This document shows positions 1-8,753 of a stretch of 64,000 nt of DNA, in pieces. The stretch spans positions 2,133,001 to 2,197,000 of the forward strand of contig NZ_CP040021.1 in the NCBI RefSeq assembly GCF_005280275.1, read 5' to 3'. The position numbers and the translations under genes were made by a program. The DNA comes from Salinivibrio kushneri. Lineage in GTDB: Bacteria; Pseudomonadota; Gammaproteobacteria; Enterobacterales; Vibrionaceae. The notes below the pieces were generated by a model. That model was not told the origin of the DNA and ran no database searches. It was given only the letters and a program-made list of their open reading frames with translations. Position 1 is the stretch's first letter. Each line of letters opens with the position of its first letter.

Positions 1-376
1 GACCACCATGCGCCAGGCTCATACCTAAAACCGTGTCGCCTGGATTTAGCAGCGCCATATACACGGCACTGTTGGCTTGTGAACCTGAGTGAGGCTGCAC
101 GTTGGCATATTCACAACCAAATAACTCACACGCGCGCTCAATCGCGAGCGCTTCCGCTTTGTCTACGTACTCACAGCCACCGTAATAACGCTTACCGGGG
201 TAACCTTCTGCGTACTTGTTGGTCAGTTGAGAGCCTTGCGCTTCCATCACGCGTGGGCTGGTGTAGTTTTCTGATGCGATCAGCTCAATGTGTTCTTCCT
301 GACGTGCCGTTTCTTCTTCAATGGCGGCGAACAGGGCGGGATCGTAATCCGCGATATTCATGTCACGCTTTAGCAT
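1..376 (-). CDS. glyA: Serine hydroxymethyltransferase GlyA, N-terminal part (runs off the window)
   Basis: This is the N-terminal 125 codons of the PLP enzyme that interconverts serine and glycine and feeds 5,10-methylene-tetrahydrofolate to one-carbon metabolism in the cytoplasm. The translation starts [13 protein letters not shown] and continues with the family hallmarks [15 protein letters not shown] and [15 protein letters not shown], then PHSGSQAN. These line up with gammaproteobacterial GlyA from residue 1. The ATG at 374-376 is preceded by an AGGAGAGA ribosome site. The PLP lysine and the C-terminal domain lie beyond position 1. A PurR-type operator at 558-573 in the long leader suggests purine repression, as in E. 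coli. In E. coli hmp and glnB are neighbours; here hmp is absent and a YitT-family gene lies between glyA and glnB. Confidence 0.97.
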   Translation of the reverse strand, partial: MLKRDMNIADYDPALFAAIEEETARQEEHIELIASENYTSPRVMEAQGSQLTNKYAEGYPGKRYYGGCEYVDKAEALAIERACELFGCEYANVQPHSGSQANSAVYMALLNPGDTVLGMSLAHGG

Positions 377-557
377 TTGTCTCTCCTGACTTAACATTGG
401 CGGGCAATAACCCCAAAAGCGAACGCTAGGGCGCTTTCAACTCCCCTAGCAAAAACGTGTGCTGGTGTGATGGCTTCGATCACCCCTTGGCTTAGTCGCC
501 TTAACATGACAAATCAAAGCGATTAAGCCAAGGAAAATTGCTCATTCCAGCCGCCCC

Positions 558-573
558 ACGCAAACGTTTTCGT
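558..573. promoter_or_regulatory. PurR-type operator upstream of glyA
   Basis: The sequence ACGCAAACGTTTTCGT is an almost perfect PurR/LacI-family palindrome with the central CG step and flanking ACGCAAA/TTTTCGT arms. It lies about 180 bp before the glyA start. PurR control of glyA is known in E. coli. That it acts on glyA here, and not on the small plus-strand frame at 683, is inferred from homology. Confidence 0.8.
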
Positions 574-682
574 CGCCGCCATGACTGCGTTCGCTATTCT
601 ACAAAAAATCCACCCTGTCAGGTAGTCTGTGTCACACTTTTTTATTGCGCATGACGATGATAATGGTCGGGCGTCAACGCAC

Positions 683-808
683 ATGGGCGGTGTAAAGATT
701 TTACAGCTGAGTATCATAATACTGACATTCTACATTCAAGTGATTTACCTCATCGGCTTTCTCTTCGACCTAATTGGCGATAAAATCCGCGCCCGAAAAT
801 CCCATTAA
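683..808 (+). CDS. Candidate 41-residue single-helix membrane protein
   Basis: A 42-codon frame starts ATG GGC GGT and ends TAA at 806-808. The product has a hydrophobic stretch at about residues 6-28 (ILQLSIIILTFYIQVIYLIG), then an acidic/polar turn and a basic tail ending KIRARKSH. That is the pattern of a one-helix inner-membrane peptide with a positive cytoplasmic end. A hairpin terminator follows ten bases after the stop. No convincing Shine-Dalgarno sequence precedes the ATG, and I recognise no family. It could be chance coding in the glyA leader region; the topology and the terminator are the only support. Confidence 0.35.
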   Translation: MGGVKILQLSIIILTFYIQVIYLIGFLFDLIGDKIRARKSH

Positions 809-817
809 CCTTTTTTA

Positions 818-849
818 CCGCCGGCCCGCTGGGTTTTGGCGGCCTTTTT
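818..849 (+). terminator. Hairpin terminator before the YitT-family gene
   Basis: CCGCC at 818-822 pairs with GGCGG at 838-842, with an inner CCC/GGG pairing, and is followed by CCTTTTT. It would end transcripts coming from the 683-808 small frame and insulate the next gene. Confidence 0.55.
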
Positions 850-901
850 GTTGTTATCACGTTTTTGTTTTTATCACGCTAATTAAGTAGGGAGAAGCCG
901 T

Positions 902-1519
902 GTGAGTCAGTACCAACACAGCTTTAAAGAAGACATTATTGCTATCGCCTCGGGCGCGTTTCTGGTCGCCCAAGGGGTGTTTTTTTTGCAACAAGCCGGA
1001 CTCTTAACCGGGGGCACCACAGGTCTTGCCTTGTTGGTCAGCCAGTTTACCGACCTATCGTTCGGTACTTTGTATTTTCTGTGTAATTGCCCGTTTTATT
1101 TAATGGCGTGGTTTCGTATGAGCCCACGCTTTGCTGTGCGTAGCTTACTCGCGGGGGGCGCGGTATCGGTGATGGCTGACCATATTGCCTACTTCTTTGA
1201 AATTACCTGGCTGGCCCCGGCGTACTGTGCCGTCATTGGTGGTTTGCTAATGGGCGTCGGCATGCTGATGATTTTCCGCCACAATGCCAGCTTGGGCGGC
1301 TTTAACGTGCTGGTACTCTATTGTCAGGACAAGTTTGGGATCTCGGCAGGAAAGCTACAAATGAGCATCGACTGCACCATTCTCGCGTTATCTTTCTTCC
1401 TCATCGATTTAAACCTACTGATGTGGTCGGTGGTTGGCGCGATCGTACTCAACTTAGTGTTGGCGATGAACCACAAGCCTGGGCGCTATCAGGCGCATCC
1501 TGCTAACCCCGGCGCTTGA
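902..1519 (+). CDS. YitT-family (DUF161) integral membrane protein
   Basis: A 205-residue polytopic membrane protein of the YitT/DUF161 family; its transport or signalling role is not established. Hydrophobic segments are seen near residues 12-32 (IIAIASGAFLVAQGVFFLQQ), 36-52, 55-70, 80-100, 103-125 and 150-180. The conserved GGTTGLALL after the first helix is typical. The start is a GTG at 902-904 with AGGGAGA seven to eight bases upstream; no better ATG exists nearby. The C-terminal DUF2179 domain of the larger Firmicute YitT proteins is missing, as is usual for the short proteobacterial forms. The gene is monocistronic, bounded by terminators on both sides, and faces glnB tail to tail. Confidence 0.85.
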   Translation: MSQYQHSFKEDIIAIASGAFLVAQGVFFLQQAGLLTGGTTGLALLVSQFTDLSFGTLYFLCNCPFYLMAWFRMSPRFAVRSLLAGGAVSVMADHIAYFFEITWLAPAYCAVIGGLLMGVGMLMIFRHNASLGGFNVLVLYCQDKFGISAGKLQMSIDCTILALSFFLIDLNLLMWSVVGAIVLNLVLAMNHKPGRYQAHPANPGA

Positions 1520-1565
1520 GCGGCCTATCAACGCCAAGCCATACAACAAGACGGCGCAAACCAAC

Positions 1566-1592
1566 AAAGCCAAGCATGATGCTTGGCTTTTT
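1566..1592. terminator. Terminator between the YitT-family gene and glnB
   Basis: AAAGCCAAGC at 1566-1575 pairs with GCTTGGCTTT at 1581-1590 around a short loop, followed by T residues on the plus strand. It serves the plus-strand gene and may also stop glnB transcription on the other strand. Confidence 0.85.
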
Positions 1593-1623
1593 CGTAGTGA
1601 CTTAACTGCACTCAGACGCGTGA

Positions 1624-2010
<387 letters not shown>

Positions 2011-2072
2011 TTAGCTGAAATTGTATCGCAGCATGATAAAAAATCATCCATCGATTCACGCATAATACAAAA

Positions 2073-2095
2073 AAGCCGCCAATCGATGGCGGCTT
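2073..2095 (-). terminator. purL terminator
   Basis: On the minus strand AAGCCGCC pairs with GGCGGCTT around a seven-base loop and is followed by TTTTTT. It lies 17 bases after the purL stop. Confidence 0.85.
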
Positions 2096-2111
2096 GTATC
2101 ACATTTAATGG

Positions 2112-5100
2112 TTACCCCAAGGTCACGCGCGCGTTGCGGAACATGCGCATCCATGCACTGTCTTCGCCCCAATCATCGGGGTGCCAAGAGTTGGCGACGG
2201 TACGGAATACCCGCTCAGGGTGCGGCATCATAATGGTGACGCGGCCCGACTCTGTGGTCAGCGCAGTGATGCCATTGGGTGAGCCATTCGGGTTGGCCGG
2301 ATACGCTTGTGTTGGCTGGCCGTGATTATCGGTGTAACGCAGCGCTACCGTGCCGGACGCTTCAATCGCCGCCAGATGCTCAGCATCGCGCACCTCCACG
2401 CGTCCCTCACCATGCGATACCGCAATGGGCATCCGTGACCCTGCCATCCCGGCAAAAAAGGCGGAGGGGCTTGATTGCACTTCTACCATGCTAAAGCGGG
2501 CCTCAAAGCGCTCGGACTCATTGCGAACAAACCGTGGCCAGTGTGCGGCGCCAGGGATCAGTTCATGCAGGTTCGACAGCATCTGACAGCCATTACACAC
2601 ACCAAGTGCCAAGGTGTCTTCACGCATAAAGAAGGCACTGAATTGATCGTGCGCGCGGCTGTTAAACAGAATGGATTTCGCCCAACCTTCACCAGCGCCT
2701 AACACGTCACCGTAAGAGAAACCGCCACAGGCCACCAGCCCTTGGAAACCGTCCAAACTAATGCGTCCTGAGAGAATGTCACTCATATGAACGTCCACAG
2801 CGTTAAATCCAGCGCGATCGAAGGCGGCGGCCATTTCCACATGCGAATTCACGCCTTGCTCACGCAAAATAGCCATGGTCGGTTGTTGACCGGTAGCGAT
2901 ATATGGTGCAGCAATATCTTGGTGCACATCAAAGCTCAGGCTGGCGTGCAACCCAGGATCGGTCGCCTGTTTGGCGTCAAACTCTTGGCGTGCACAATCT
3001 GGGTTATCGCGACGCGCTTGCATTTGATAGGTGGTTTCAGCCCAAATCTGACGTAGGTGCTGGCGACTGGCTTGATAGATAGGAGTCTCACCATGACGCA
3101 AGATAACCTCATCGCTATCGCTTAAGCCGCCAATCAGGTGACTGCATGCGGTCAATTGATGTTCATCCAACACCACCTTAACGCGCTCGAGATCTGGCGC
3201 TGCCACTTGGATCACCGCACCCAGCTCTTCGTTAAACAACACTGACAAGGCATCGTCGCCTAAACGGGCGATGTCGACGTCGATACCGGTGTGGCCGGCA
3301 AACGCCATTTCTGCCAAGGTAACGAAAAGTCCGCCGTCGGCTCGGTCGTGATACGCCAGTAGCTTTTGCTCTGCCACCAAGGTTTGCATCGCATTGAAAA
3401 AGCCTTTTAGGCGGGCGCTGCTGGTGACATCGGCAGGCTTATCGCCCAATTGATGATACACCTGAGCCAACGCAGTTGCGCCCAGACGCTGCGTGCCTTC
3501 ACCAAGATCAATCGCAATCAGGTGGCTGTCACCTTTATCGGTACGCAATTGTGGGGTCACGGTACGACGCACATCTTCCACACGCCCAAAGGCGGTGATG
3601 ATCAGCGACATCGGCGCGGTGACAGTTTTATTTTCATCGTCTTGCTGCCACTGGGTTTTCATCGACATCGAGTCTTTACCCACCGGAATGGTCAGTGACA
3701 GCTCAGGACACAGCTCCTCACCCACGGCCTTGACCGCTTCGTACAAGCCAGCATCCTCACCCGGGTGCCCCGCCGCGGACATCCAGTTGGCAGACAGTTT
3801 AATGTTGGTCAGGCTACCAATGTCGGCACAGGCGATATTGGTGAGTGCTTCCCCGACCGCCATTCGGGCAGAGGCAGCAAAGTCGAGCAAGGCTGCAGGC
3901 GTTCGCTCACCCATCGCCATCGCTTCGCCGTGATAACTGTCATAGCTGGCCGCTGTCACCGCACAGTTAGCGACCGGTACCTGCCACGGGCCGACCATTT
4001 GGTCACGGGCAACCAGTCCAGTCACCGAACGGTCGCCGATGGTGATCAAGAAGGTTTTCTCCGCCACCGCCGGCAAGCGTAAAACACGCTCACAGGCTTG
4101 TGCCAGCTCAATGCCTTGAGTGTTAAGCGCGGTACCTGTCACTTGCTGACGCGTGACATCACGGTGCATTTTGGGCGCTTTACCCAACAGAATATCCATC
4201 GGCATATCGATAGGGCTATTACCGAAGTGGCTGTCTTCAAGCGACAGGTGACGCGCATCGGTGGCCTCACCAATCACTGCGTACGGGGCGCGTTCACGCT
4301 CGCACAAGGCTTCAAAACGCGCCAGGTTTTCGGGTTTGACCGCCAAGACATAGCGCTCTTGTGACTCGTTACACCAAATGGCGAGCGGGCTCATTCCCGG
4401 CTCATCATTCGGAATATCACGCAAGTTAAAGCGTCCACCGCGGCCGCCATCATCGACCAGCTCTGGCATCGCATTGGACAGGCCACCCGCGCCCACATCA
4501 TGGATAAAGGCAATCGGATTGTCGTCGCCAAGTTGCCAGCAACGATCGATCACCTCTTGGCAGCGGCGTTCCATTTCTGGGTTCTCACGCTGTACCGAGG
4601 CAAAGTCCAAGTCTTCCGCCGACTGGCCGGATGCCATCGACGATGCTGCCCCGCCACCAAGGCCGATGTTCATTGCCGGGCCACCTAACACAATCAGTTT
4701 GGCGCCCACATCAATCTCACTTTTTTGCACATGGCCGTCACGGATGTTCCCCATTCCGCCTGCGAGCATGATGGGCTTGTGATAGCCACGTACTTCCTCT
4801 CCGGCATGTGAGGTGACTAATTGTTCATAGGTACGGAAATAACCCAGCAAGTTAGGGCGACCGAATTCGTTGTTAAACGCCGCGCCGCCCAAAGGGCCTT
4901 CCAGCATAATATCGAGCGCAGAGGCAATGCGCTCAGGCTTGCCATAGTCTCGCTCCCACGGCTGAATAAAGCCCGGAATTTTGAGGTTAGAGACGGAAAA
5001 ACCGACCAATCCAGCTTTGGGTTTACCGCCGACACCGGTTGCCCCCTCGTCACGAATCTCACCGCCAGAGCCGGTCGCCGCGCCTGGCCAGGGTGAAATT

Positions 5101-6002
5101 GCGGTGGGGTGGTTATGGGTTTCCACCTTCATCAAAATATGGGCAGGTTCATGATGATACTGATAGCTGTGGCTCTCTGGGCTAGGGAAAAAGCGCCCAA
5201 CGTTTGAGCCCGTCATCACAGCTGCGTTGTCTTTATACGCCGACAGCACGTTATCTGGAGTTTGCTCGTAGGTGTTTTTGATCATCTTAAACAGCGATTT
5301 GGGCTGCTTTTCACCATCAATAGTCCAGTCGGCGTTAAAGATTTTGTGGCGGCAATGCTCAGAGTTGGCTTGCGCAAACATCATCAGTTCGATGTCGTTA
5401 GGATTACGCCCCAGCTGGGTGAAGCTCTCGACCAGATAGTCAATTTCGTCTTCTGCCAGTGCCAACCCTAAGGCTTGGTTGGCCTCGACTAAGGCGACGC
5501 GGCCACCCGAGAGAATGTCTACGCTATGCATCGGCGCAGGTTCCGCTTGCTCGAACAGCACTGCGGCAGCCTCAAGCTCGCTGAACACCGTTTCCATCAT
5601 CCGATCGTGCAACAATCCGATTAAGGTCGCGTGTTGCTCATTGGTCAAAGGCGCAGATAACTGAATATAGTACGCCGTCCCGCGCTCCAAGCGTTTCACC
5701 GCATCTAAGCCGCAGTTATGGGCAATATCAGTCGCCTTGGAGGACCACGGCGACAAGGTGCCTGGACGTGGCGTCACAAGAAACAGCGTCCCTTCCGGGG
5801 CATGCGGTGGTAAGGTTGGTCCGTAAGTCAGTAGCTTTTCGAGCTTTTCGCGACTGGCGCTATCCAAAGGCTGATGCAAATCGGCGAAATGAATAAACTC
5901 AGCATACAGTGCCGTGACAGGTAACTGGTGTGCTTGGCAGCTCGCCAGTAATTTGTTGACACGAAACTCAGACAGTGCGGGGGAACCACGCAAAATATCC
6001 AT
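2112..6002 (-). CDS. purL: Phosphoribosylformylglycinamidine synthase (FGAM synthase)
   Basis: The large single-chain FGAM synthase of 1296 residues converts FGAR, glutamine and ATP to FGAM, the fourth step of IMP synthesis. The N-terminal domain starts [19 protein letters not shown], as in E. coli PurL. The two PurM-like ATP-binding halves follow ([23 protein letters not shown], and GKDSMSMKT further on). The C-terminal class I glutamine amidotransferase has its nucleophile in [10 protein letters not shown] and the His/Glu pair in MPHPERVFR. An in-frame ATG 22 codons upstream exists, but homology places the start at 6002. The leader carries a strong stem-loop (6041-6078) and a PurR-type box (6274-6289). 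mltF is divergent. Confidence 0.98.
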   Translation of the reverse strand: MDILRGSPALSEFRVNKLLASCQAHQLPVTALYAEFIHFADLHQPLDSASREKLEKLLTYGPTLPPHAPEGTLFLVTPRPGTLSPWSSKATDIAHNCGLDAVKRLERGTAYYIQLSAPLTNEQHATLIGLLHDRMMETVFSELEAAAVLFEQAEPAPMHSVDILSGGRVALVEANQALGLALAEDEIDYLVESFTQLGRNPNDIELMMFAQANSEHCRHKIFNADWTIDGEKQPKSLFKMIKNTYEQTPDNVLSAYKDNAAVMTGSNVGRFFPSPESHSYQYHHEPAHILMKVETHNHPTAISPWPGAATGSGGEIRDEGATGVGGKPKAGLVGFSVSNLKIPGFIQPWERDYGKPERIASALDIMLEGPLGGAAFNNEFGRPNLLGYFRTYEQLVTSHAGEEVRGYHKPIMLAGGMGNIRDGHVQKSEIDVGAKLIVLGGPAMNIGLGGGAASSMASGQSAEDLDFASVQRENPEMERRCQEVIDRCWQLGDDNPIAFIHDVGAGGLSNAMPELVDDGGRGGRFNLRDIPNDEPGMSPLAIWCNESQERYVLAVKPENLARFEALCERERAPYAVIGEATDARHLSLEDSHFGNSPIDMPMDILLGKAPKMHRDVTRQQVTGTALNTQGIELAQACERVLRLPAVAEKTFLITIGDRSVTGLVARDQMVGPWQVPVANCAVTAASYDSYHGEAMAMGERTPAALLDFAASARMAVGEALTNIACADIGSLTNIKLSANWMSAAGHPGEDAGLYEAVKAVGEELCPELSLTIPVGKDSMSMKTQWQQDDENKTVTAPMSLIITAFGRVEDVRRTVTPQLRTDKGDSHLIAIDLGEGTQRLGATALAQVYHQLGDKPADVTSSARLKGFFNAMQTLVAEQKLLAYHDRADGGLFVTLAEMAFAGHTGIDVDIARLGDDALSVLFNEELGAVIQVAAPDLERVKVVLDEHQLTACSHLIGGLSDSDEVILRHGETPIYQASRQHLRQIWAETTYQMQARRDNPDCARQEFDAKQATDPGLHASLSFDVHQDIAAPYIATGQQPTMAILREQGVNSHVEMAAAFDRAGFNAVDVHMSDILSGRISLDGFQGLVACGGFSYGDVLGAGEGWAKSILFNSRAHDQFSAFFMREDTLALGVCNGCQMLSNLHELIPGAAHWPRFVRNESERFEARFSMVEVQSSPSAFFAGMAGSRMPIAVSHGEGRVEVRDAEHLAAIEASGTVALRYTDNHGQPTQAYPANPNGSPNGITALTTESGRVTIMMPHPERVFRTVANSWHPDDWGEDSAWMRMFRNARVTLG

Positions 6003-6040
6003 GTGCGTACGTCTCTCGTTAGCGGTAAATGAAAGGGGTA

Positions 6041-6078
6041 TACCCAAGTTATCGCACCCTGGCACCATAACTTGGGTA
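6041..6078. repeat. 12-bp inverted repeat (stem-loop) in the purL leader
   Basis: TACCCAAGTTAT at 6041-6052 and ATAACTTGGGTA at 6067-6078 are perfect inverted copies around a 14-base loop. The hairpin would form in purL mRNA about 40 bases before the start codon. A related palindrome occurs at 58588-58608. It may be a dispersed palindromic repeat or a leader regulatory hairpin. Confidence 0.7.
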
Positions 6079-6273
6079 TCACCACTGACCTTGCCGCAAT
6101 GGCAGTTGTCACGGTTATATTTAACGGTAAGCGCGGATACCGTTCACGCATTACGCATAAAGCGAATTCACTGAGAGCCCCGAGTGATACGCCGCTCAAC
6201 CCGCGTTTTAATGCTGGCATTTTGCCCAAGCGGCCGCCATTATAGGGGAAAACCGTCAACGACAACACACCTG

Positions 6274-6289
6274 ACGCAACCGTTTGCGC
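6274..6289. promoter_or_regulatory. PurR-type operator upstream of purL
   Basis: ACGCAACCGTTTGCGC matches the PurR consensus ACGCAAACGTTTGCGT at 14 of 16 positions. It lies in the divergent purL/mltF spacer. Regulation of purL by PurR is established in E. coli; assignment here is by sequence match. Confidence 0.75.
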
Positions 6290-6330
6290 AAAAATTTTCC
6301 CTCTATCGGTCTGACGTCTAATCACGTAGA

Positions 6331-7947
6331 ATGACGCGTCTATCGATCAGCGCTAGCGGTTTGATGCTGGCATGCAACAGTGAGCGACAGCCTTTGACAC
6401 AGCGTGACTTTTCTTTGCGATCATGGATGATTAGCCTAACGGTACTTGTGCTTAGCCTCGCCGTCACAGGCTGTGATTGGACCTTCGACGATCGTACCGT
6501 TCTAGAAAAAATCCGTGACCGCGGCGTTTTAAGAGTCGGGACACTCAACAACGAACTCTCATACTATATTGGTCCTGATGGCCCCACCGGGCTGGATTAC
6601 GAGCTTGCATCACGGTTTGCTGATAAGCTCGGGGTAAAACTGGAAATGGTGCCGACCTACACCTTGTCCGGGCTGTTCCCTGCTCTCAAGCGCGGTGATG
6701 TGGATCTGATTGCCGCTGGCCTTACCATTACCGACCAACGTTTAGCCCAGTTTCGCCCTGGCCCCGCCTATTACTTTGTCAGCCAACAAGTGGTGTACAA
6801 AAAGGGACATTGGCGCCCACGCGATGTCGATGACTTTAACCGTGACGATGCCACCATGGCGGTAGTGGAAGATTCTAGCCACGACCTCACCCTGCAAGCG
6901 TTAAAACAAGACCACCCCGATCTCAGCTGGAAAGTGGTGCAAGACGCCGACGATGATGAGCTGCTTAAACAAGTCGCAGACGGTGAGATTGACTTTACCA
7001 TTGCCGATTCCGTCGATATTGCCTTGATGCAACGCACCCACCCAGATATAGCCGTCGCCATGGCCCTCAGTGAAGACGAGCCTGTCGCCTGGTTTATGAA
7101 AAAACAAGGCGACAGCAGCGCCTATGCCTTGATGGTCAATTTTTTTGGTGAGATCAACCAAACTGGCGAATTGGCTATTTTAGAAGAGAAGTATTTTGGT
7201 CACGTTGATCAATTTGATTACGTCGATACCCGCGCCTTTTTGCGGGCACTAGAGAGCAAGTTACCCAAGTGGGAGCCGCTTTTCAAAAAGCACGCCAACG
7301 ATTTTGACTGGCGCTTACTGGCGGCCTTGTCGTATCAAGAGTCGCATTGGAACCCTCGGGCAATCTCGCCTACCGGGGTGCGCGGTATGATGATGCTCAC
7401 CCTGCCAACCGCGAAATCCGTGGGTGTGCGCAATCGTCTCGATCCGGAACAAAGTATTAAAGGCGGCTCGCTCTACCTGCAACGCGTACTTGACCGTGTG
7501 CCTGATAGTGTTAATCCACATGAGCGCATTTGGTTTGCCCTCGCCTCTTACAATATTGGTTTTGGCCATATGATGGACGCACGCCGACTCACTGACGCAC
7601 AAGGGGCCGACCCTAACTCTTGGAGCGATGTAAAACAGCGCCTACCTTTATTAGCCAAGCGCCAGTATTACACCCAAACACGCTATGGTTACGCACGTGG
7701 TTACGAGGCGCTTAGCTACGTCGAGAATATTCGCCGCTATTACCAAAGTATTCTAGGCTATGAGAAGGCACACATAGAGTCTCTCGACAGCCAACAAGTT
7801 GAAGATCTCGGTGGTCTACAAACGATCGTCGCGCCTGATGAGCCATCGGAAAATGCCTCCGAGAATGCAACCGAGCAAGCGCCAGACTCGGCGTCATCAC
7901 AGTCAGAGGATAACTCGACACCGCAATCAGACACGCAATCACAATGA
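6331..7947 (+). CDS. mltF: Membrane-bound lytic murein transglycosylase F
   Basis: MltF cleaves the MurNAc-GlcNAc bond of peptidoglycan to 1,6-anhydro products at the inner face of the outer membrane. A signal sequence with a lipobox-like LAVTGC at residues 43-48 is followed by a solute-binding (SBP_bac_3-like) regulatory domain of about residues 60-290, then a goose-type SLT domain. The catalytic glutamate is E337 in LSYQESHWNPRAISPTGVRG. The last 45 residues are a low-complexity Ser/Glu/Asp/Gln tail. The start is uncertain: ATGs at 6331, 6364 and 6427 are in frame and none has a strong ribosome site. The 6331 ATG is kept because it leaves charged residues before the signal helix. E. coli MltF is not a classical lipoprotein, so the lipobox is a lineage trait. 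purL is divergent. Confidence 0.93.
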   Translation: MTRLSISASGLMLACNSERQPLTQRDFSLRSWMISLTVLVLSLAVTGCDWTFDDRTVLEKIRDRGVLRVGTLNNELSYYIGPDGPTGLDYELASRFADKLGVKLEMVPTYTLSGLFPALKRGDVDLIAAGLTITDQRLAQFRPGPAYYFVSQQVVYKKGHWRPRDVDDFNRDDATMAVVEDSSHDLTLQALKQDHPDLSWKVVQDADDDELLKQVADGEIDFTIADSVDIALMQRTHPDIAVAMALSEDEPVAWFMKKQGDSSAYALMVNFFGEINQTGELAILEEKYFGHVDQFDYVDTRAFLRALESKLPKWEPLFKKHANDFDWRLLAALSYQESHWNPRAISPTGVRGMMMLTLPTAKSVGVRNRLDPEQSIKGGSLYLQRVLDRVPDSVNPHERIWFALASYNIGFGHMMDARRLTDAQGADPNSWSDVKQRLPLLAKRQYYTQTRYGYARGYEALSYVENIRRYYQSILGYEKAHIESLDSQQVEDLGGLQTIVAPDEPSENASENATEQAPDSASSQSEDNSTPQSDTQSQ

Positions 7948-7954
7948 GGGCAGC

Positions 7955-8116
7955 ATGGTTCCAAGAAAACGGCTGGTGAAACAGAGCTTTCGCAAAAACA
8001 ACATTTCATCCGCTAACCGGCGTAAGCGTATGCGCCAAAATATGCATAAAAAGGTGCTTTGGCGACAACGTGCCTTCGCGATTCGTGAATTTGCCGCCTT
8101 TGATGACGCGTTCTAG
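7955..8116 (+). CDS. Small very basic protein of unknown function
   Basis: A 53-codon frame begins seven bases after the mltF stop with GAGGG five bases before its ATG, so it looks translationally coupled to mltF. The product contains about sixteen Arg/Lys residues, mostly in its first 40 positions (motifs PRKRLVKQ, NRRKRMRQ and HKK), and an acidic C-terminal end FDDAF. Such composition suits binding to RNA, DNA or anionic polymers, but no family is recognised. Its TAG stop and the TAG stop of tadA on the other strand share the same CTAG tetranucleotide at 8113-8116. Confidence 0.6.
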   Translation: MVPRKRLVKQSFRKNNISSANRRKRMRQNMHKKVLWRQRAFAIREFAAFDDAF

Positions 8117-8655
8117 GACACCTTGCCTGAGCCAGGTAAACAGGATTGAGATTGACAGGCTGCTTTTTTAGCGGCCTTTTTTTCGGCGCGACGACGGCGG
8201 AAAAAGGCTTGCAGTTGCGCACGGCATTCCGCTTCTAACACCCCGCCCTCACTGTGCACATGGTGATTCACACCCTCATAGCTCAGCAAGTTCATTACCG
8301 AACCGGCAGCCCCCGTTTTGGGATCCGGCGCGCCAAAGTAGACTTTTCTGACACGGCCATGCACGATCGCCGCCGCACACATCGGGCACGGTTCGAGTGT
8401 CACATAAAGATCCGCGTCTAATAAACGATAATTCCCCAGCACTTGGCCGGCTTGGCGTAAGGCCATGACTTCGGCATGGGCGGTGGCATCATGCTGGGTA
8501 ATGGTTCGGTTCCACCCCGTGCCCACCACCTCACCTTGATACACCACCACGGCGCCGACAGGTACTTCACCCTCTTGTTCCGCCTTGTCTGCTAACTGGA
8601 TCGCTTGGCGCATATAGACGTCGTGCTCGCTATCCGACGCATGTGGATCTTTCAT
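8113..8655 (-). CDS. tadA: tRNA-specific adenosine deaminase
   Basis: TadA deaminates A34 to inosine in the anticodon of tRNA-Arg(ACG). The zinc-binding active site is complete: His and the proton-shuttle Glu in TAHAEVMAL, and the two cysteines in LEPCPMCAAAIVHGRV. The core ends near residue 155. It is followed by a basic alanine/lysine tail (RRRRAEKKAAKKAA) and a Cys-containing end, giving 180 residues against roughly 165 in E. coli. The mltF-tadA neighbourhood is conserved in enterobacteria, although here they converge through the small basic ORF. A hairpin lying just upstream of the gene (8705-8730) belongs to the next gene. Confidence 0.96.
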   Translation of the reverse strand: MKDPHASDSEHDVYMRQAIQLADKAEQEGEVPVGAVVVYQGEVVGTGWNRTITQHDATAHAEVMALRQAGQVLGNYRLLDADLYVTLEPCPMCAAAIVHGRVRKVYFGAPDPKTGAAGSVMNLLSYEGVNHHVHSEGGVLEAECRAQLQAFFRRRRAEKKAAKKAACQSQSCLPGSGKVS

Positions 8656-8704
8656 TCCAACCTCTGTGACTCACAACCTAATACGCCCTCAGTATACGAT
8701 ACAA

Positions 8705-8730
8705 ATAAGCCGGCTCGAAGGCCGGCTTAT
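8705..8730 (-). terminator. Terminator of the AbgT-family gene
   Basis: ATAAGCCGGC at 8705-8714 pairs with GCCGGCTTAT at 8721-8730. Read on the minus strand it follows the transporter stop and ends in TTATTTG, a modest U tract. Confidence 0.65.
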
Positions 8731-8753
8731 CTCGCTCAACGTGTTGCCACGTG

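Noticed and set aside
621-645. CRP-like TGTGTCACA near 628
   Set aside because: The two half-sites overlap instead of being six bases apart, so it does not fit a CRP operator.
523-717. Minus-strand 64-codon frame in the glyA leader
   Set aside because: It reads across the PurR-type operator, has no ribosome site and a composition unlike a protein; the leader is better explained as regulatory DNA.
3493-3933. Long plus-strand frames opposite purL, such as a 146-codon one
   Set aside because: They mirror the codon structure of purL, have no ribosome sites and resemble no protein family; they are shadows of the real gene.
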